Below are positions 9,112 to 19,231 of a DNA stretch of 46,217 bases, one piece after another. Location: the NCBI GenBank assembly GCA_001839685.1, contig MLAK01000923.1, positions 1 to 46,217 of the forward strand, written 5' to 3'. The notes under the pieces were generated by a model. It was not told where the DNA came from. It did not search any database and saw only the letters and a program-made list of their open reading frames with translations. Position 1 is the first letter of the stretch, and each line of letters opens with the position of its first letter. The stretch is from Tritrichomonas foetus. Its lineage: Eukaryota > Parabasalia > Tritrichomonadida > Tritrichomonadidae. The translations under genes and the position numbers were made by a program.

Positions 9112-11050
9112 TCATGTTGTTGTATTCAGATTATTTGTTTATATCCTGTTATTCTATTTCTCAGTTCATTGCTGTTTTTTCATGATTTATTCTCGTAACA
9201 TCTTTTTTTTTTGATTTGTCCTTCCATTTTCATACATTGCACAATAATTCCAGTACTATTCATCATTTTTAACTGAGAGTCTCATCAAACAAATAACTGC
9301 TCTCGATCTTTCTGATATATATAAAGAATCAGCTTTCTCTGAGGTGAATCAGATGAATATATTTCATTGGATCAAAATTTGTTGTTCTAAAGATTGTCGA
9401 AGTATCATGTAACAAATGAAAACTTTCAAATGCATGATCTCGTTGATGAAACCCAAATCACCAACTATTTATTTAAATGATTTATTTTCACTAAGAGTTT
9501 ACACAGATTCATTTGACAAATTATAAGAAAAATAAAACTGACTTTGTAAATATCAGTTCATTGATTTGAGATAAAATGATAATTGGTTCATATTATGAAT
9601 TTCATAGAGTTTAACAAGAAGACATTATATTCCTCGCATTCCGACCAAAAGTTAAACAGAAATTCACATTCACCTTTAAGGTTACATAATACGATAGCTC
9701 TTTTGATTCAATTTTCTGATAACAATAGAATTCGAAAAATAGCTTTTTTAGAAAAAGTTCCCAAGTATCATAGAATAAATTGGCAGATTCACCATACTTT
9801 GGTGAATGACATGCGGTTTCACTGAATTATTTCTTTTTCAAAGCAAGATATCTGTCGATTTGTCCCCCTATTCAATTCGTTATTTTTGAATGACCTCATT
9901 GAAACACTGCTCTCAATTAGCGCACAGTTCAACCTGAAAATATACCAAACTTATGAGGTAATGAGATTGTTTTATTGGAATGATAATTCTGAGATTTATT
10001 ATTGAGCCTACACATTTTTTTCCTGTGAAAGATTCGATTTTTGGTGATGGAGGTAAAATATTATCCCATCTTCATCGAAAAATTGAATAGTTATCTTGTC
10101 GCTCATAACACGTAATATTTAGACATATGTTTATAGAATTCCATCATTTTTAACACGAAAAACAACATAATTGAACATATCAATATCACAAATCAAGGGA
10201 TTTCGCTTTAGTAATGACTCTTTGCCAAGTTTATTAGATTGATTGAAGTGAATATCTGAAAATTTATACGAAAAACGGAAAAAAAAGAAGAGATAATCTT
10301 CCCGAATCATATTGAGTGCATATTCAATTATTTCAGAAGTGGATTCAAAAATTCTATATTCCTCATTTTTCATAAGAAAAAATGATATTTTTTTTCATCA
10401 TAATCGAAGTATCTTCATGAAATAGATATGATTTTATACCAGAGAAAAGGGATTGAAAACCACAATACTTTCATTTAATGTCTACCATTCTTCTAAGAAT
10501 GAACTCTTTTGTGATCAAGAATTCGAGAATTGTGCCTTCAAATTGTATTTAACAATGAATCGATAGAAATCGTTAAACCCTATTCATCATTTGAATCAGA
10601 AAGTTAGAAAATGAACTGATTCAATCAAAATAACGGTAAATAAAATGAAAAATAAAATGTTAGATTAAATCGATGGTGGTCATTGATTTCAGAAATAATT
10701 GTGATAATTCATTGATTTTTTCAGAGTTATTCAAAAAAACAAATGGTTAGAAGTCACAAGAATATTCTTCTTCATATATTTCATATTTATTATTTATATA
10801 TAATTAGATTTAACGGAGTAGATTATTTAATTTAAATAGAAAAACACCTTTTATAGTCCGAGGAATGTTTATTTTTATTCCAACAACTTTTCATTGATTC
10901 AGAACTTTTTCATCAATCATTGTCCATTTTTTGAAAGATTTTGAATGACAACCTTTAATATACATTGAAAAACGAAATAATACCAACAAAAATCTATCGA
11001 ACAATATATAAATTCAAAGAATATAAAACCATGAACGAATATAAATAATT
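9112..11050. other. Long intergenic stretch
   Basis: Very AT-rich. Two open frames of 80 codons (9583-9825 plus; 10131-10373 minus) show no domain, and their composition matches the flanks, so they are not called genes. A short TTCACC...GGTGAA dyad lies at about 9795-9813. Confidence 0.4.
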
Positions 11051-11116
11051 GAAAAAGTTTAACATCCCTATTGAAAAGTTAGTAACTTCACTTATTTGCG
11101 AGTTCACTATTTATTA
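11051..11116 (+). promoter_or_regulatory. Candidate promoter of the amino-acid transporter
   Basis: GAAAAAGTTTAAC starts at 11051, and TCACTATTTATTA lies at 11104-11116. The second differs at one place from the trichomonad initiator consensus TCAYTWYTCATTA; its A at 11106 is 19 nt upstream of the ATG, a typical distance for the very short 5' UTRs of trichomonads. Confidence 0.5.
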
Positions 11117-11124
11117 ACTGCACA

Positions 11125-12519
11125 ATGAATGAATCCAGCCACGATGCATCACTTTCGAACCTATCAGATTCAGGATCATCCAGTGGAAGCAACAGCTCGG
11201 CTATATATTCCAATGGCACAACCAAAGACGTTGAAAGCGGCACGAGTATAGATAATAATACGACAACATCCTCCAGCGATGAAGATTTTGAAAAGATTAC
11301 CAAAGTTGAAGCAACAAGCGCAGGTCATTTTACAACATTAATGAATTTGTTAGGATCACTTTTGGGTGCAGGAATTTTAAGTGTACCCAATTCTTTTGGA
11401 TCAGCCGGAATGATTCCATCACTTGCCATTATTATCCTTATTGCTGCTTTATCCTACATTGCAAGTGTAATGGATATCAAGCTCCACCAAAAAATTGACT
11501 GTAAAGGATTTGATGAATTGGTTGAAAAGATCATGGGGAAGTGGGGAAGTATATCCTATTCAATTGTTGTCATTATTTTTTTGGATGCTTCAATGATTGC
11601 CTACTTAATTATTGGTGGTGATATGATCACATCATGGTTTGCATTTGGCGGAATTGATATTACTTCATTTGTATATCGTCTTGTCATGATTTTGGTGTAT
11701 GGTTTGGCTGTGCCAATTGCGCTGATGGTTCCTAAAACATTTGTCTTCATTGGAATGGTTTCAGCAGCTTCAAATTTATTCATTATTTTCTACATTGCCG
11801 CAACTATTGTAAAAATGGCACAAATGATTCCAGACCAAGGCATTGCTGCAAGTATGGTGTTAGCTAAATTAGATATGACCACTTTTTCAGCAATTGGTGT
11901 ATATGCACTAACTTTTGCACTTCCGACTGTTGTCATTCCGCTTCTTTCTCCATATTCACCAGAATACAAAGCACGCAGAAATGTTGTATTGGAATGCTTC
12001 ATAATTACTGCAACATTGACCATATTCCCTTCCATTTTAATGTACATGATTTTCGGTTCCGAAGCGGAAGGTAACATTTTGAATTCGTTCCCTTCGAATG
12101 ATATTTTATTTACAGTTGTTCGAGTTGGCTTTTTCTTGATTGTAAGCTTTTCTTTTCCTGTTTTAGGAAAAAGCGTTATGTGTAATTGGTCGCAATTACT
12201 CTACAAAATGAATCATGCAAATGAATTGAAAGGTTCCCGATTTTGGATCGTATTTTCTTTATCGGCTTTGATTCCACTGGCTGTTGCAATGTTCTTGCCA
12301 CAAGCTAAACCAGCCATTGCAGTAGGTGGTGCCCTTGGTGGATGCTTGGCATGCTTTACTTATCCATCAATCTTGTGGGTACTTTCTTCTGGAAAGAAAT
12401 GGACAGAGCGTACAAATGTTTTGAGCATAATTTTTGCAATTGTTGGTTTAGTTTTTGCTATTGTTGCAACTTATCAAGCGGTTGTGGATGCTATTAAAGC
12501 ATTTAAAGAAATGAATTAA
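11125..12519 (+). CDS. Amino-acid transporter, AAAP (Aa_trans) family
   Basis: The 464-residue membrane protein has a Ser/Asn/Asp-rich hydrophilic N-terminus (1-66) and then about eleven hydrophobic segments. The first, GHFTTLMNLLGSLLGAGILS (67-86) followed by VPNSFGSAGMIPS, is the hallmark of the amino acid/auxin permease family, as in SLC38 and vacuolar Avt proteins. These are proton- or sodium-coupled carriers of neutral amino acids on the plasma or lysosomal membrane. Substrate and location are not readable from sequence. The Ser-rich cytosolic tail resembles regulatory tails of SLC36/38 proteins. The TAA stop overlaps TAAATAAA, a polyadenylation signal. The start is the ATG at 11125, with promoter-like motifs just upstream. 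Confidence 0.92.
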   Translation: MNESSHDASLSNLSDSGSSSGSNSSAIYSNGTTKDVESGTSIDNNTTTSSSDEDFEKITKVEATSAGHFTTLMNLLGSLLGAGILSVPNSFGSAGMIPSLAIIILIAALSYIASVMDIKLHQKIDCKGFDELVEKIMGKWGSISYSIVVIIFLDASMIAYLIIGGDMITSWFAFGGIDITSFVYRLVMILVYGLAVPIALMVPKTFVFIGMVSAASNLFIIFYIAATIVKMAQMIPDQGIAASMVLAKLDMTTFSAIGVYALTFALPTVVIPLLSPYSPEYKARRNVVLECFIITATLTIFPSILMYMIFGSEAEGNILNSFPSNDILFTVVRVGFFLIVSFSFPVLGKSVMCNWSQLLYKMNHANELKGSRFWIVFSLSALIPLAVAMFLPQAKPAIAVGGALGGCLACFTYPSILWVLSSGKKWTERTNVLSIIFAIVGLVFAIVATYQAVVDAIKAFKEMN

Positions 12520-12677
12520 ATAAAATAGACTTTATCGGGTTCCATAATTCGTCATCTCTGTTTTACTTTTTATATTAGTAAATATTATGTCATGATAAAT
12601 TATTCTTTTTTCATAAATTATTCTTTCTTTGGAGATCAAAATAATAATAAGAAAAAGAACATAAACGATGCATCTAT

Positions 12678-14126
12678 TTAATCACATTTAAGGTAAGTTT
12701 TGAAGTCGATTCCGACTGCTGTGCAGGCCTTCTCTAGTTTTACATGGTCCCCATACTTCACAATAGACTTGTGTGCAGTATTAAGAAACTCTCGCAAAAT
12801 GAGAAGTTGGAACTCATCAGATTGTGTGACAATTGATATCATCGAATCTATGATCGAAACAGCACTCGACTCAGGGAAGAATTGGATAGATTTAAACGCT
12901 GCTTCTCGAACTGCGTAAACAAGATCAAGACCCATCGATACCATAAATCCAGCAAAATTCATAATATTTGCTTGATCGAGCGAAATTTTAATTTCACCAT
13001 CAGAATTTCCAGGAGAAGAAATTCGTTGAAGTATTCGGGTAGCTATTAATATCGCATTATAGCGAGATCTCCAATTCCCATTCTCGTTCATTCGAGGGAA
13101 GATGATGCGAAACGTGACCTGAAACGTATCAAGTTTGAGGAGAGAATCAATCGTATTTTCATGAATGATTTCTTTTGATTCCTTCAAAAGAAGAGAAAGG
13201 AAATCATATGGAATGGGTGAGCATTGCTGAAGAATTGAAAAATCGACATTATTAATTTCACATCCAACGCCTCCCTTTGTTTTGAGGATCGGAAGAAGCT
13301 CGGCAAAATATGGTGATGATAGAGCAGTTTTACTGGCGATTGATGACGTCGAATCATTTTGTATTAACATCTCCATGATGTCTTTTGTTAAGAACTTAGG
13401 CGGAAGTTGTGCAATTCTTATCAAAACTTTAGGACTCTTTTCACTTTTGAATGCAGCATCAATGAAATCATTATGAACACTTATTTCGTACTTTTCTATG
13501 GCGTCAATCCCCGAAATCCTCGCGCTGTCGGTTGGACTCATCAGCGCTTTGATCAGATACTTTTTGGCGAGGTTTGGATGCATAACATTTAAAACTTCAG
13601 ATGCAATGGATATCATGATATCATTTCCAGCAAACATATTGAAAATCAGGTCTTCGAAATGTGAATAATCCGAACAAATGACTGTCAATCTGGCCAGCCT
13701 CCAAAGTGCGAATTTTCCTTGAAAATTATATTCATTATTCATTTTTGGCAATAATTGCGGCTTTAGCATCGTTTCAAACTCGACTGGAATATCGTTCATT
13801 TCTTGTAGTAATTTTTCGGCAAGGTCTAGAAATGACTTTTTCGGCTTTTCTTCAGATGAGATGCAGATTTTCTCACCTGTTAAATATAAAAGTTCGTATT
13901 TTTGTTTTTTATCGAGATGTTCGAAAATAAGGGGGATAACTTCGTTAATTTTCTTGACGAGAGTAGCGTATTGGGCAATTGATTTAAGAACGGTTTCATA
14001 CTCTTCAATAAAGTGTTGAAAAGTGAGGCATTCGGCGATCATTGGGAGTTGTTCGAGGTAGGTCGTTCGAGCAATCGTGTCATCATAAGCGAGTGAGGCA
14101 AATCCTCGTGAGATATAAAAACTCAT
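12678..14126 (-). CDS. HEAT-repeat-like alpha-solenoid protein (PP2A A-subunit / PPP4R1-like?)
   Basis: The 482-residue protein is made of amphipathic helices with no membrane segment. The stretch NENGNWRSRYNAILIATRIL (about 348-367) has the W-R-R-A pattern seen in HEAT repeats of the PP2A scaffold subunit, and AVREAAFKSIQFFPES (about 409-424) looks like another HEAT helix pair. This suggests a scaffold or regulatory role, possibly with a phosphatase, but no diagnostic motif fixes the family. It is divergently transcribed from the ASH-domain gene across a 253-bp gap. The TAA stop overlaps TAAA. The start is the ATG at 14124-14126. Other HEAT or armadillo scaffolds remain possible. Confidence 0.6.
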   Translation of the reverse strand: MSFYISRGFASLAYDDTIARTTYLEQLPMIAECLTFQHFIEEYETVLKSIAQYATLVKKINEVIPLIFEHLDKKQKYELLYLTGEKICISSEEKPKKSFLDLAEKLLQEMNDIPVEFETMLKPQLLPKMNNEYNFQGKFALWRLARLTVICSDYSHFEDLIFNMFAGNDIMISIASEVLNVMHPNLAKKYLIKALMSPTDSARISGIDAIEKYEISVHNDFIDAAFKSEKSPKVLIRIAQLPPKFLTKDIMEMLIQNDSTSSIASKTALSSPYFAELLPILKTKGGVGCEINNVDFSILQQCSPIPYDFLSLLLKESKEIIHENTIDSLLKLDTFQVTFRIIFPRMNENGNWRSRYNAILIATRILQRISSPGNSDGEIKISLDQANIMNFAGFMVSMGLDLVYAVREAAFKSIQFFPESSAVSIIDSMISIVTQSDEFQLLILREFLNTAHKSIVKYGDHVKLEKACTAVGIDFKTYLKCD

Positions 14127-14379
14127 TCTTTGTTTTTATGTTCACAAATATATGATAACTGTTTTTTCTGATAGAAATTCTTATCACTAAGGTGAAATAA
14201 TATCACCTTGTATTCGAAATTACATAGAATTACCAATGAAACTTTTGAAAAGATCTTTTTTATATTTGTGATCAACCGTTAGTTAATATTCAAAATATTG
14301 TGGTTTATAGATTAGGTTAACAAATATGTTAAAAAATGGTTAACTTAGACGTTAAAATCATACGTTAAGTAATTGTTTC
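14127..14379. promoter_or_regulatory. Divergent promoter region with TAACG-type sites
   Basis: CGTTA (reverse TAACG) occurs three times, near 14276, 14351 and 14363, and GTTAAC-like words occur several times in the last 110 bp before the plus-strand ATG. TAACG(A) is the core of the known Trichomonas Myb recognition element. A dyad AAGGTGA-n7-TCACCTT lies near 14199-14219. Binding is inference. Confidence 0.35.
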
Positions 14380-17238
14380 ATGTTTGAAGAAGAGGAAGAA
14401 GAAGAATCGCCAATCATCGAGAAGGAAGTTTTTTCAATATCAGCATTTCCCGAAATAGCAACTTTTCCGCCAACTTATCGAGGTGTTTTTTCACATTTCA
14501 CATTATTTATTTTGAATCCTTTTTCTACAATGCAAACAGTCAATTTATCGCTTGATTCAAATTCATGCTTTTCAGTTGCTTCAAACGAAATTAATATTTC
14601 GCCAGGAATTGTCTATTCATTAATTATCACCTTTATATCAGACGAAGTTGGTCAATTTGAAACAGAACTCATTGTTACATCTGAAAGCTCAACAATAACT
14701 GTTCCACTTAAAGCAAAATGCATTCCATCACCTTTGGTATTTGATGATGAAGAAATCACATCATGTCAATTTTCAATGGCCAAAACTTCTTTAGTTTTTA
14801 ATATAGCCAATAGATCATTAGTCAAAAGTTTACATGTTCTTTTTGATTTCGATTCGGCTTCATTTTCCATCACACCGCCATCAATTGATTTGCCTCCTTT
14901 TTCAATATGTCCCATTGAAATTAAATATGATATTAACATGAATTTTGATTTTTCATCAGCTCCTAATTTTCATATTCAATGTAGTGAAAGTGGTGACTCG
15001 ATTTCGATTCCATTAACAATTATTCGACCTAATACAAGTGGTATGATTGAATTTGGTTGTGTTCCAATTTGTACTCGCCAATTTAAGCAAATTAATTACT
15101 CAGAAAATAAAATTTATTTGGATTATAATGAAGCGCCTGAATTAGCACTTCCATTCTCATATCAACTATTAAATGATGTCGATAAAAATGAAGAAGAAGA
15201 AGAAGAGTTTGATAATTTGATTTCGGGAAATTCTCTAAATAATGACGAGACTGGAGAAAACACGAAAGAACAACTGCGTAGAAATTCTCTTTCTAAAAGA
15301 AATAATAAATATGATCATGAAAATGATAATATCATGTTCAGTTTTTATTCAGAAGTTCCAGGCGATTTTAATGATACTGTTCAATTCGGGCCATTAAAAT
15401 TTACACTTCATGCAATAGCAGTTGTTCCACCATTTAGAATCAAAGCAGTTGATGATGTTTCATCCCAAGTCATTCTTGAAAATACTTCAAATGAAAAAAG
15501 ATCGTATTATATTTCTTTTACTAATATTTTCGACAGAAAGCATGCAACTAAAATTTCTCTTCTATCTGGTGCTTCTGAAAAAATAGATACTTTAAAAAGT
15601 AATGGATTTTTGTATGTAAGATGGAGGGAAAATGATCAAAAAGTAACACAGCAAATAGAATTGCCTAGAAATGATATCGAAGTCAACGAAGATACTGTAT
15701 CATTCGAGTTAAACTATGGATACAAAAAGAAGAAAAGCCTTATTTTAACCAATAAAAGCGAGAAGAAAATGAAAGTGAAATTGGCAACAGATAATCCAGA
15801 ATTTTCTCTCCTTCATGACAAAGCAATCATTCTAAAACCACATTCAATTCACAATGTTGATATTGAATTCAATCCCAAATCACCACAATCTGTTCGCGGC
15901 CATCTCAAAGTTCAGACTGATGAAAGCATTAAAAAAGTACCACTAAAAAGTTTATCGGCCATTTTAACATCATCAAACTTAATTAACTTCTTCAGAATTG
16001 ACGAAAATATTTCAGATTTTGTTTTATCATTTTGCGGTCCAAAAACAGTAAAAATTGACAAACCAAATTGGATTGAATGCGACGAAATTGGAAACTCTAA
16101 CTTACCAATTAAACTGTCATGTCAAAGAATACCTAATTCAGTCTCTAGCGGATATTTGAAGCTTGACGGAAAAAATTGCCAGCCACTATCAATCCCAATT
16201 TTAGCCTATCGATCTTCATCTGATATTTCTGTCCGTGTTGTCAGGCCTCATGTTCTCCGTGTAGAAAATCATGGCTTGAGAACTGCCTTCATCACATTTA
16301 CTACAAATGATGACAGGCTAAGATTAATTGATGCTTCTCCACAATGTGGCTTTATTCCGTTCAATGGATCAATGACCTTCACATTCCCTGAAGATGTTGA
16401 TGAAATCCTGGTTCACAGTGGTGATGAAATAGTGAGACAAATCTTATCATTCATTGATCCTGATAACTTTTTCTCCACAACGTTTGAATCAATTGACTTA
16501 TTGAGAGATGAAATTTCATCAATTAGTACAGAACTTTTAGAAGACCTTGATGTTAAAGAATTCCTCGAGATTTTTAATCAACAACTTTCTACACAATTAA
16601 TTGATGTTTCAGAAGTTAACCATGATCTTTTCACGATTTCTTCACAAAAAATTGATTTTGGTGAAGTTGGCATTTTCCAAACCAAAGAAATGAAGATTTG
16701 GATTGAAAACCAAAAATTGCGACCATTGGAATTGCTACTAACATCAAAAAATAATTTATTAACATTTCCTGCAAAAATTTTCTTGAAGAGTGAACAAAGA
16801 TTTTTATTGAAAATATCATTGATTTGTTCAAAAGAGCAGGAAATTAATGATAGTTTAATCATTCAGAGTTCCAACAAAAGCGATAATTTTTATAAAAAGG
16901 TTGACATTAAAGGATTCATTGTTGATACTGCCATTAAATTTGAAGCAGACGTTTTGAATTTTGGTATATGTGAAGTGGGAAGAATCATGCGTGGGCAGCT
17001 CAGATTAGTGAACAAGAAAAAGGAAAGTACTAATATTGTCGTGTCTGCATCACCACCTTTTTCATGTCCCAAAAATAGCTTTTCTATCGAGCCAGGATGC
17101 TTTGTCCTTCTTCCTGTCCATTTTACACCATTAAGGGAATCTTCTTTCCAAGGTAGGATTTTATTTGAGCCTGAACATTCACACAGATTTTACATCCCTG
17201 TTTTAGGATCTGCGCTTTTTGACCCACCAGAAATCTAA
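14380..17238 (+). CDS. ASH/MSP-domain repeat protein (CEP192/SPD-2- or Hydin-like)
   Basis: The 952-residue protein contains several beta-sandwich repeats of the ASPM-SPD2-Hydin type. The first is at about 15-115. A central one (about 450-525) has KKSLILTNKSEKKMKVKL and IEFNPKSPQSVRGHL. Two lie near the end: about 760-845, with KIDFGEVGIFQTKEMKIWIE, and about 855-950, with LNFGICEVGRIMRGQLRLVN and VHFTPLRESSFQGRILF. The pattern L.FG.v..g......L.N, a hydrophobic strand, then P....F.G.l is typical. These proteins act at centrosomes, basal bodies and axonemes, which fits a multiflagellate cell. An acidic loop (EEEEEEF, about 270-276) interrupts the middle. The TAA stop is followed by ATA, making TAAA. 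Whether it is closer to CEP192 or to a flagellar ASH protein is open. Confidence 0.7.
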   Translation: MFEEEEEEESPIIEKEVFSISAFPEIATFPPTYRGVFSHFTLFILNPFSTMQTVNLSLDSNSCFSVASNEINISPGIVYSLIITFISDEVGQFETELIVTSESSTITVPLKAKCIPSPLVFDDEEITSCQFSMAKTSLVFNIANRSLVKSLHVLFDFDSASFSITPPSIDLPPFSICPIEIKYDINMNFDFSSAPNFHIQCSESGDSISIPLTIIRPNTSGMIEFGCVPICTRQFKQINYSENKIYLDYNEAPELALPFSYQLLNDVDKNEEEEEEFDNLISGNSLNNDETGENTKEQLRRNSLSKRNNKYDHENDNIMFSFYSEVPGDFNDTVQFGPLKFTLHAIAVVPPFRIKAVDDVSSQVILENTSNEKRSYYISFTNIFDRKHATKISLLSGASEKIDTLKSNGFLYVRWRENDQKVTQQIELPRNDIEVNEDTVSFELNYGYKKKKSLILTNKSEKKMKVKLATDNPEFSLLHDKAIILKPHSIHNVDIEFNPKSPQSVRGHLKVQTDESIKKVPLKSLSAILTSSNLINFFRIDENISDFVLSFCGPKTVKIDKPNWIECDEIGNSNLPIKLSCQRIPNSVSSGYLKLDGKNCQPLSIPILAYRSSSDISVRVVRPHVLRVENHGLRTAFITFTTNDDRLRLIDASPQCGFIPFNGSMTFTFPEDVDEILVHSGDEIVRQILSFIDPDNFFSTTFESIDLLRDEISSISTELLEDLDVKEFLEIFNQQLSTQLIDVSEVNHDLFTISSQKIDFGEVGIFQTKEMKIWIENQKLRPLELLLTSKNNLLTFPAKIFLKSEQRFLLKISLICSKEQEINDSLIIQSSNKSDNFYKKVDIKGFIVDTAIKFEADVLNFGICEVGRIMRGQLRLVNKKKESTNIVVSASPPFSCPKNSFSIEPGCFVLLPVHFTPLRESSFQGRILFEPEHSHRFYIPVLGSALFDPPEI

Positions 17239-17757
17239 ATATAGAGTATGTTGTATGCATAAATTATTTGATATGCTTTATTGTTATCATTATTATTTAT
17301 TTTCAAAAAAAAAGATAAAATTTATGAGAAACAACATTAATGTTAGAGGTGACACATTAAATCATATTACTAAAATCAAACAGACATGTTGTCACTGCAT
17401 TCCCAAGTATAAGAATCACAATAGATATTTATTTAATTTATTGATCGATGATTGATAAAAAAACATAAAAAATTAAGAAAAAGGCAAGTTTAAATGGGAA
17501 AATATAATTAAATAATTGCTTTTCCAACATTCATAAGAAAAAGGACGATTATACTTCAGATTTCATGTGGGTAGATATTAACTTTTTGAAAAGCCGAGGA
17601 AAAATTGTCAAATTCAAAACGATACAAACCGACCAATCATTCAAAGAAAAAATAGTCAACAATACAAAAAAAAGGCATTCAAAATCACAAGAAAAACAGG
17701 TGTAAAAATTAAATCAAAGAAAACAAGTGTGAAAATAATTCTCTTTGAAAACTTGGT
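17239..17757. other. Convergent 3' flanks
   Basis: AT-rich DNA between the stops of the ASH-domain and RhoGDI genes. No coding frame with recognisable content. Confidence 0.5.
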
Positions 17758-18303
17758 TTAAGCCTTAACGATTTGGAATTTGGATTCAAACTTAAGATGG
17801 GTTCTTCCCATATCATCTTCGATTGTGTTGACTGTCTTATACTCGCCACGTGTCATCATTCCTGTTGGAACTTCGCATTCTTCGAGAGACTTTGTGATTG
17901 GGGCAATTGTTGGTGGGTATGATCCGATATCGAATGAGGCTTCTTGTTTGGCCATCATCTTCTTTGACTTGGTCTTGAGCTTGAGGCCAAGGACGAGATC
18001 GTGGTGGACAAGGAAGGTGACTTCATAGTGGAAGGTTTGTCCTTCAGTGAGTTTGTAACCGTTCTTCTTGAGATCGTTGAGGGAGTTCTTGTCTTCCAAG
18101 TTGTAGGTGTGTGTCTGGCCACCTTGGACAACAACTTTGAATTCCTTTGGAATAACAAATCTTGGGTCATCTTTTGGATGTGTTAAAGCTGGGTCAGCGT
18201 TGGCGGCATCACCGAGAAGGGATTCTTTCCACTTGCGAACGCTCTCATCTTCATCTTCACGCTTAAGGAAGTCGTCGACTGTTGCTGGTTTTGGTTGTGC
18301 CAT
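17758..18303 (-). CDS. Rho GDP-dissociation inhibitor (RhoGDI)
   Basis: The 181-residue protein is a full-length RhoGDI. The regulatory arm has DESVRKWKESLLGDA (19-33), matching DESLRKYKEALLG of the human protein. The immunoglobulin-like domain follows, with YKLTEGQTFHYEVTFLVH (83-100), GSYPP (127-131), EVPTGMMTRGEYK (144-156) and EDDMGRTHLKFESKFQI (162-178). RhoGDI binds prenylated Rho/Rac GTPases in the GDP form, lifts them from membranes and keeps them in the cytosol, so it governs actin behaviour. The coding region is relatively G+C-rich, like the PITP gene, which suggests high expression. The TAA stop overlaps TAAA. The start is the ATG at 18301-18303. Confidence 0.95.
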   Translation of the reverse strand: MAQPKPATVDDFLKREDEDESVRKWKESLLGDAANADPALTHPKDDPRFVIPKEFKVVVQGGQTHTYNLEDKNSLNDLKKNGYKLTEGQTFHYEVTFLVHHDLVLGLKLKTKSKKMMAKQEASFDIGSYPPTIAPITKSLEECEVPTGMMTRGEYKTVNTIEDDMGRTHLKFESKFQIVKA

Positions 18304-19231
18304 TCCAAAAAATTATGACGGTTTTAGATGCTTTTTGAATGAAATTAATATCTAATTTGGTCGAATACTAAAAATTAGGTGAAATTAATGATGTAAATCA
18401 TTGAAATAGTGCTTATCAACAAAAAAAAAGGTGCGATGAAAAGTAATTCAAATTGGTGTGAAGGGCAGTTATGGTGAAATCCATCAATCCAACTTCGACA
18501 TTGAATACTTTATGTTGATGAAATGATCTTTTTTTGCGGCTGACGATCAGATATTTCACAAAAAATTGAATTCAGAAGATGATTTTCAAAAATCGTTATA
18601 GAAATCAGGTTGCGTTGGGGATCTCCATTTTTTTGTAAGTTTTACCCCTTAACTTAGCGATTTTTCACGAGTTTAAACCCATTTCATAATATCATTTTTT
18701 AATGACTATTTTTAGAAAATCAATGAAATAAAAAATGAAGCCATTGAGATAATCGCTATGTTATGGAAAAACTTACAAAAAAAGCACAAATCACCAACGC
18801 ATAGAATATATGTCAGATATTCACATCGAAATAATAAAAAATTATTTGTTGTAAAAAATAAAGTTAGTTTTAAGATAAATAAATGAAAACAGTAAGGTTG
18901 AGGTGTAAATGTTGAAATGGTGTTTTTTGTTTTCAGTGAAATGTCACTCATTTTTTCACAGTTATCAGTTGAGTTCACTGGCATTGTACCTGCAGGTTGC
19001 AAAATCTTCGATATCACTAATTCAATGATTAACGTTGTAATTCAATGATTTACGATATGTTCTATTGCGTATTTAATCATAAGCATACAATTGATGAGCA
19101 TAGAAAAAGTTAAAGTAAATAACCAGAAACTTTTTTTATTCGCTCTTCCTCAATTTATCATTCAATGACAAACTTTTTGAAAAAAATAACCAAATCGACA
19201 ACACAGCGTTTATTTTCCGAATCGAAGACAC
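18304..19231. other. Intergenic
   Basis: A 101-codon minus-strand open frame (18712-19017) has composition like noncoding DNA and no domain, so it is not called. GAAAAAGTTAAAG lies at about 19103-19115, upstream of the ankyrin gene. Confidence 0.45.

Noticed and set aside
18712..19017. 101-codon minus-strand open frame
   Set aside because: Hydrophobic, Phe/Ile-rich reading of AT-rich intergenic DNA, with no domain and no upstream motif.
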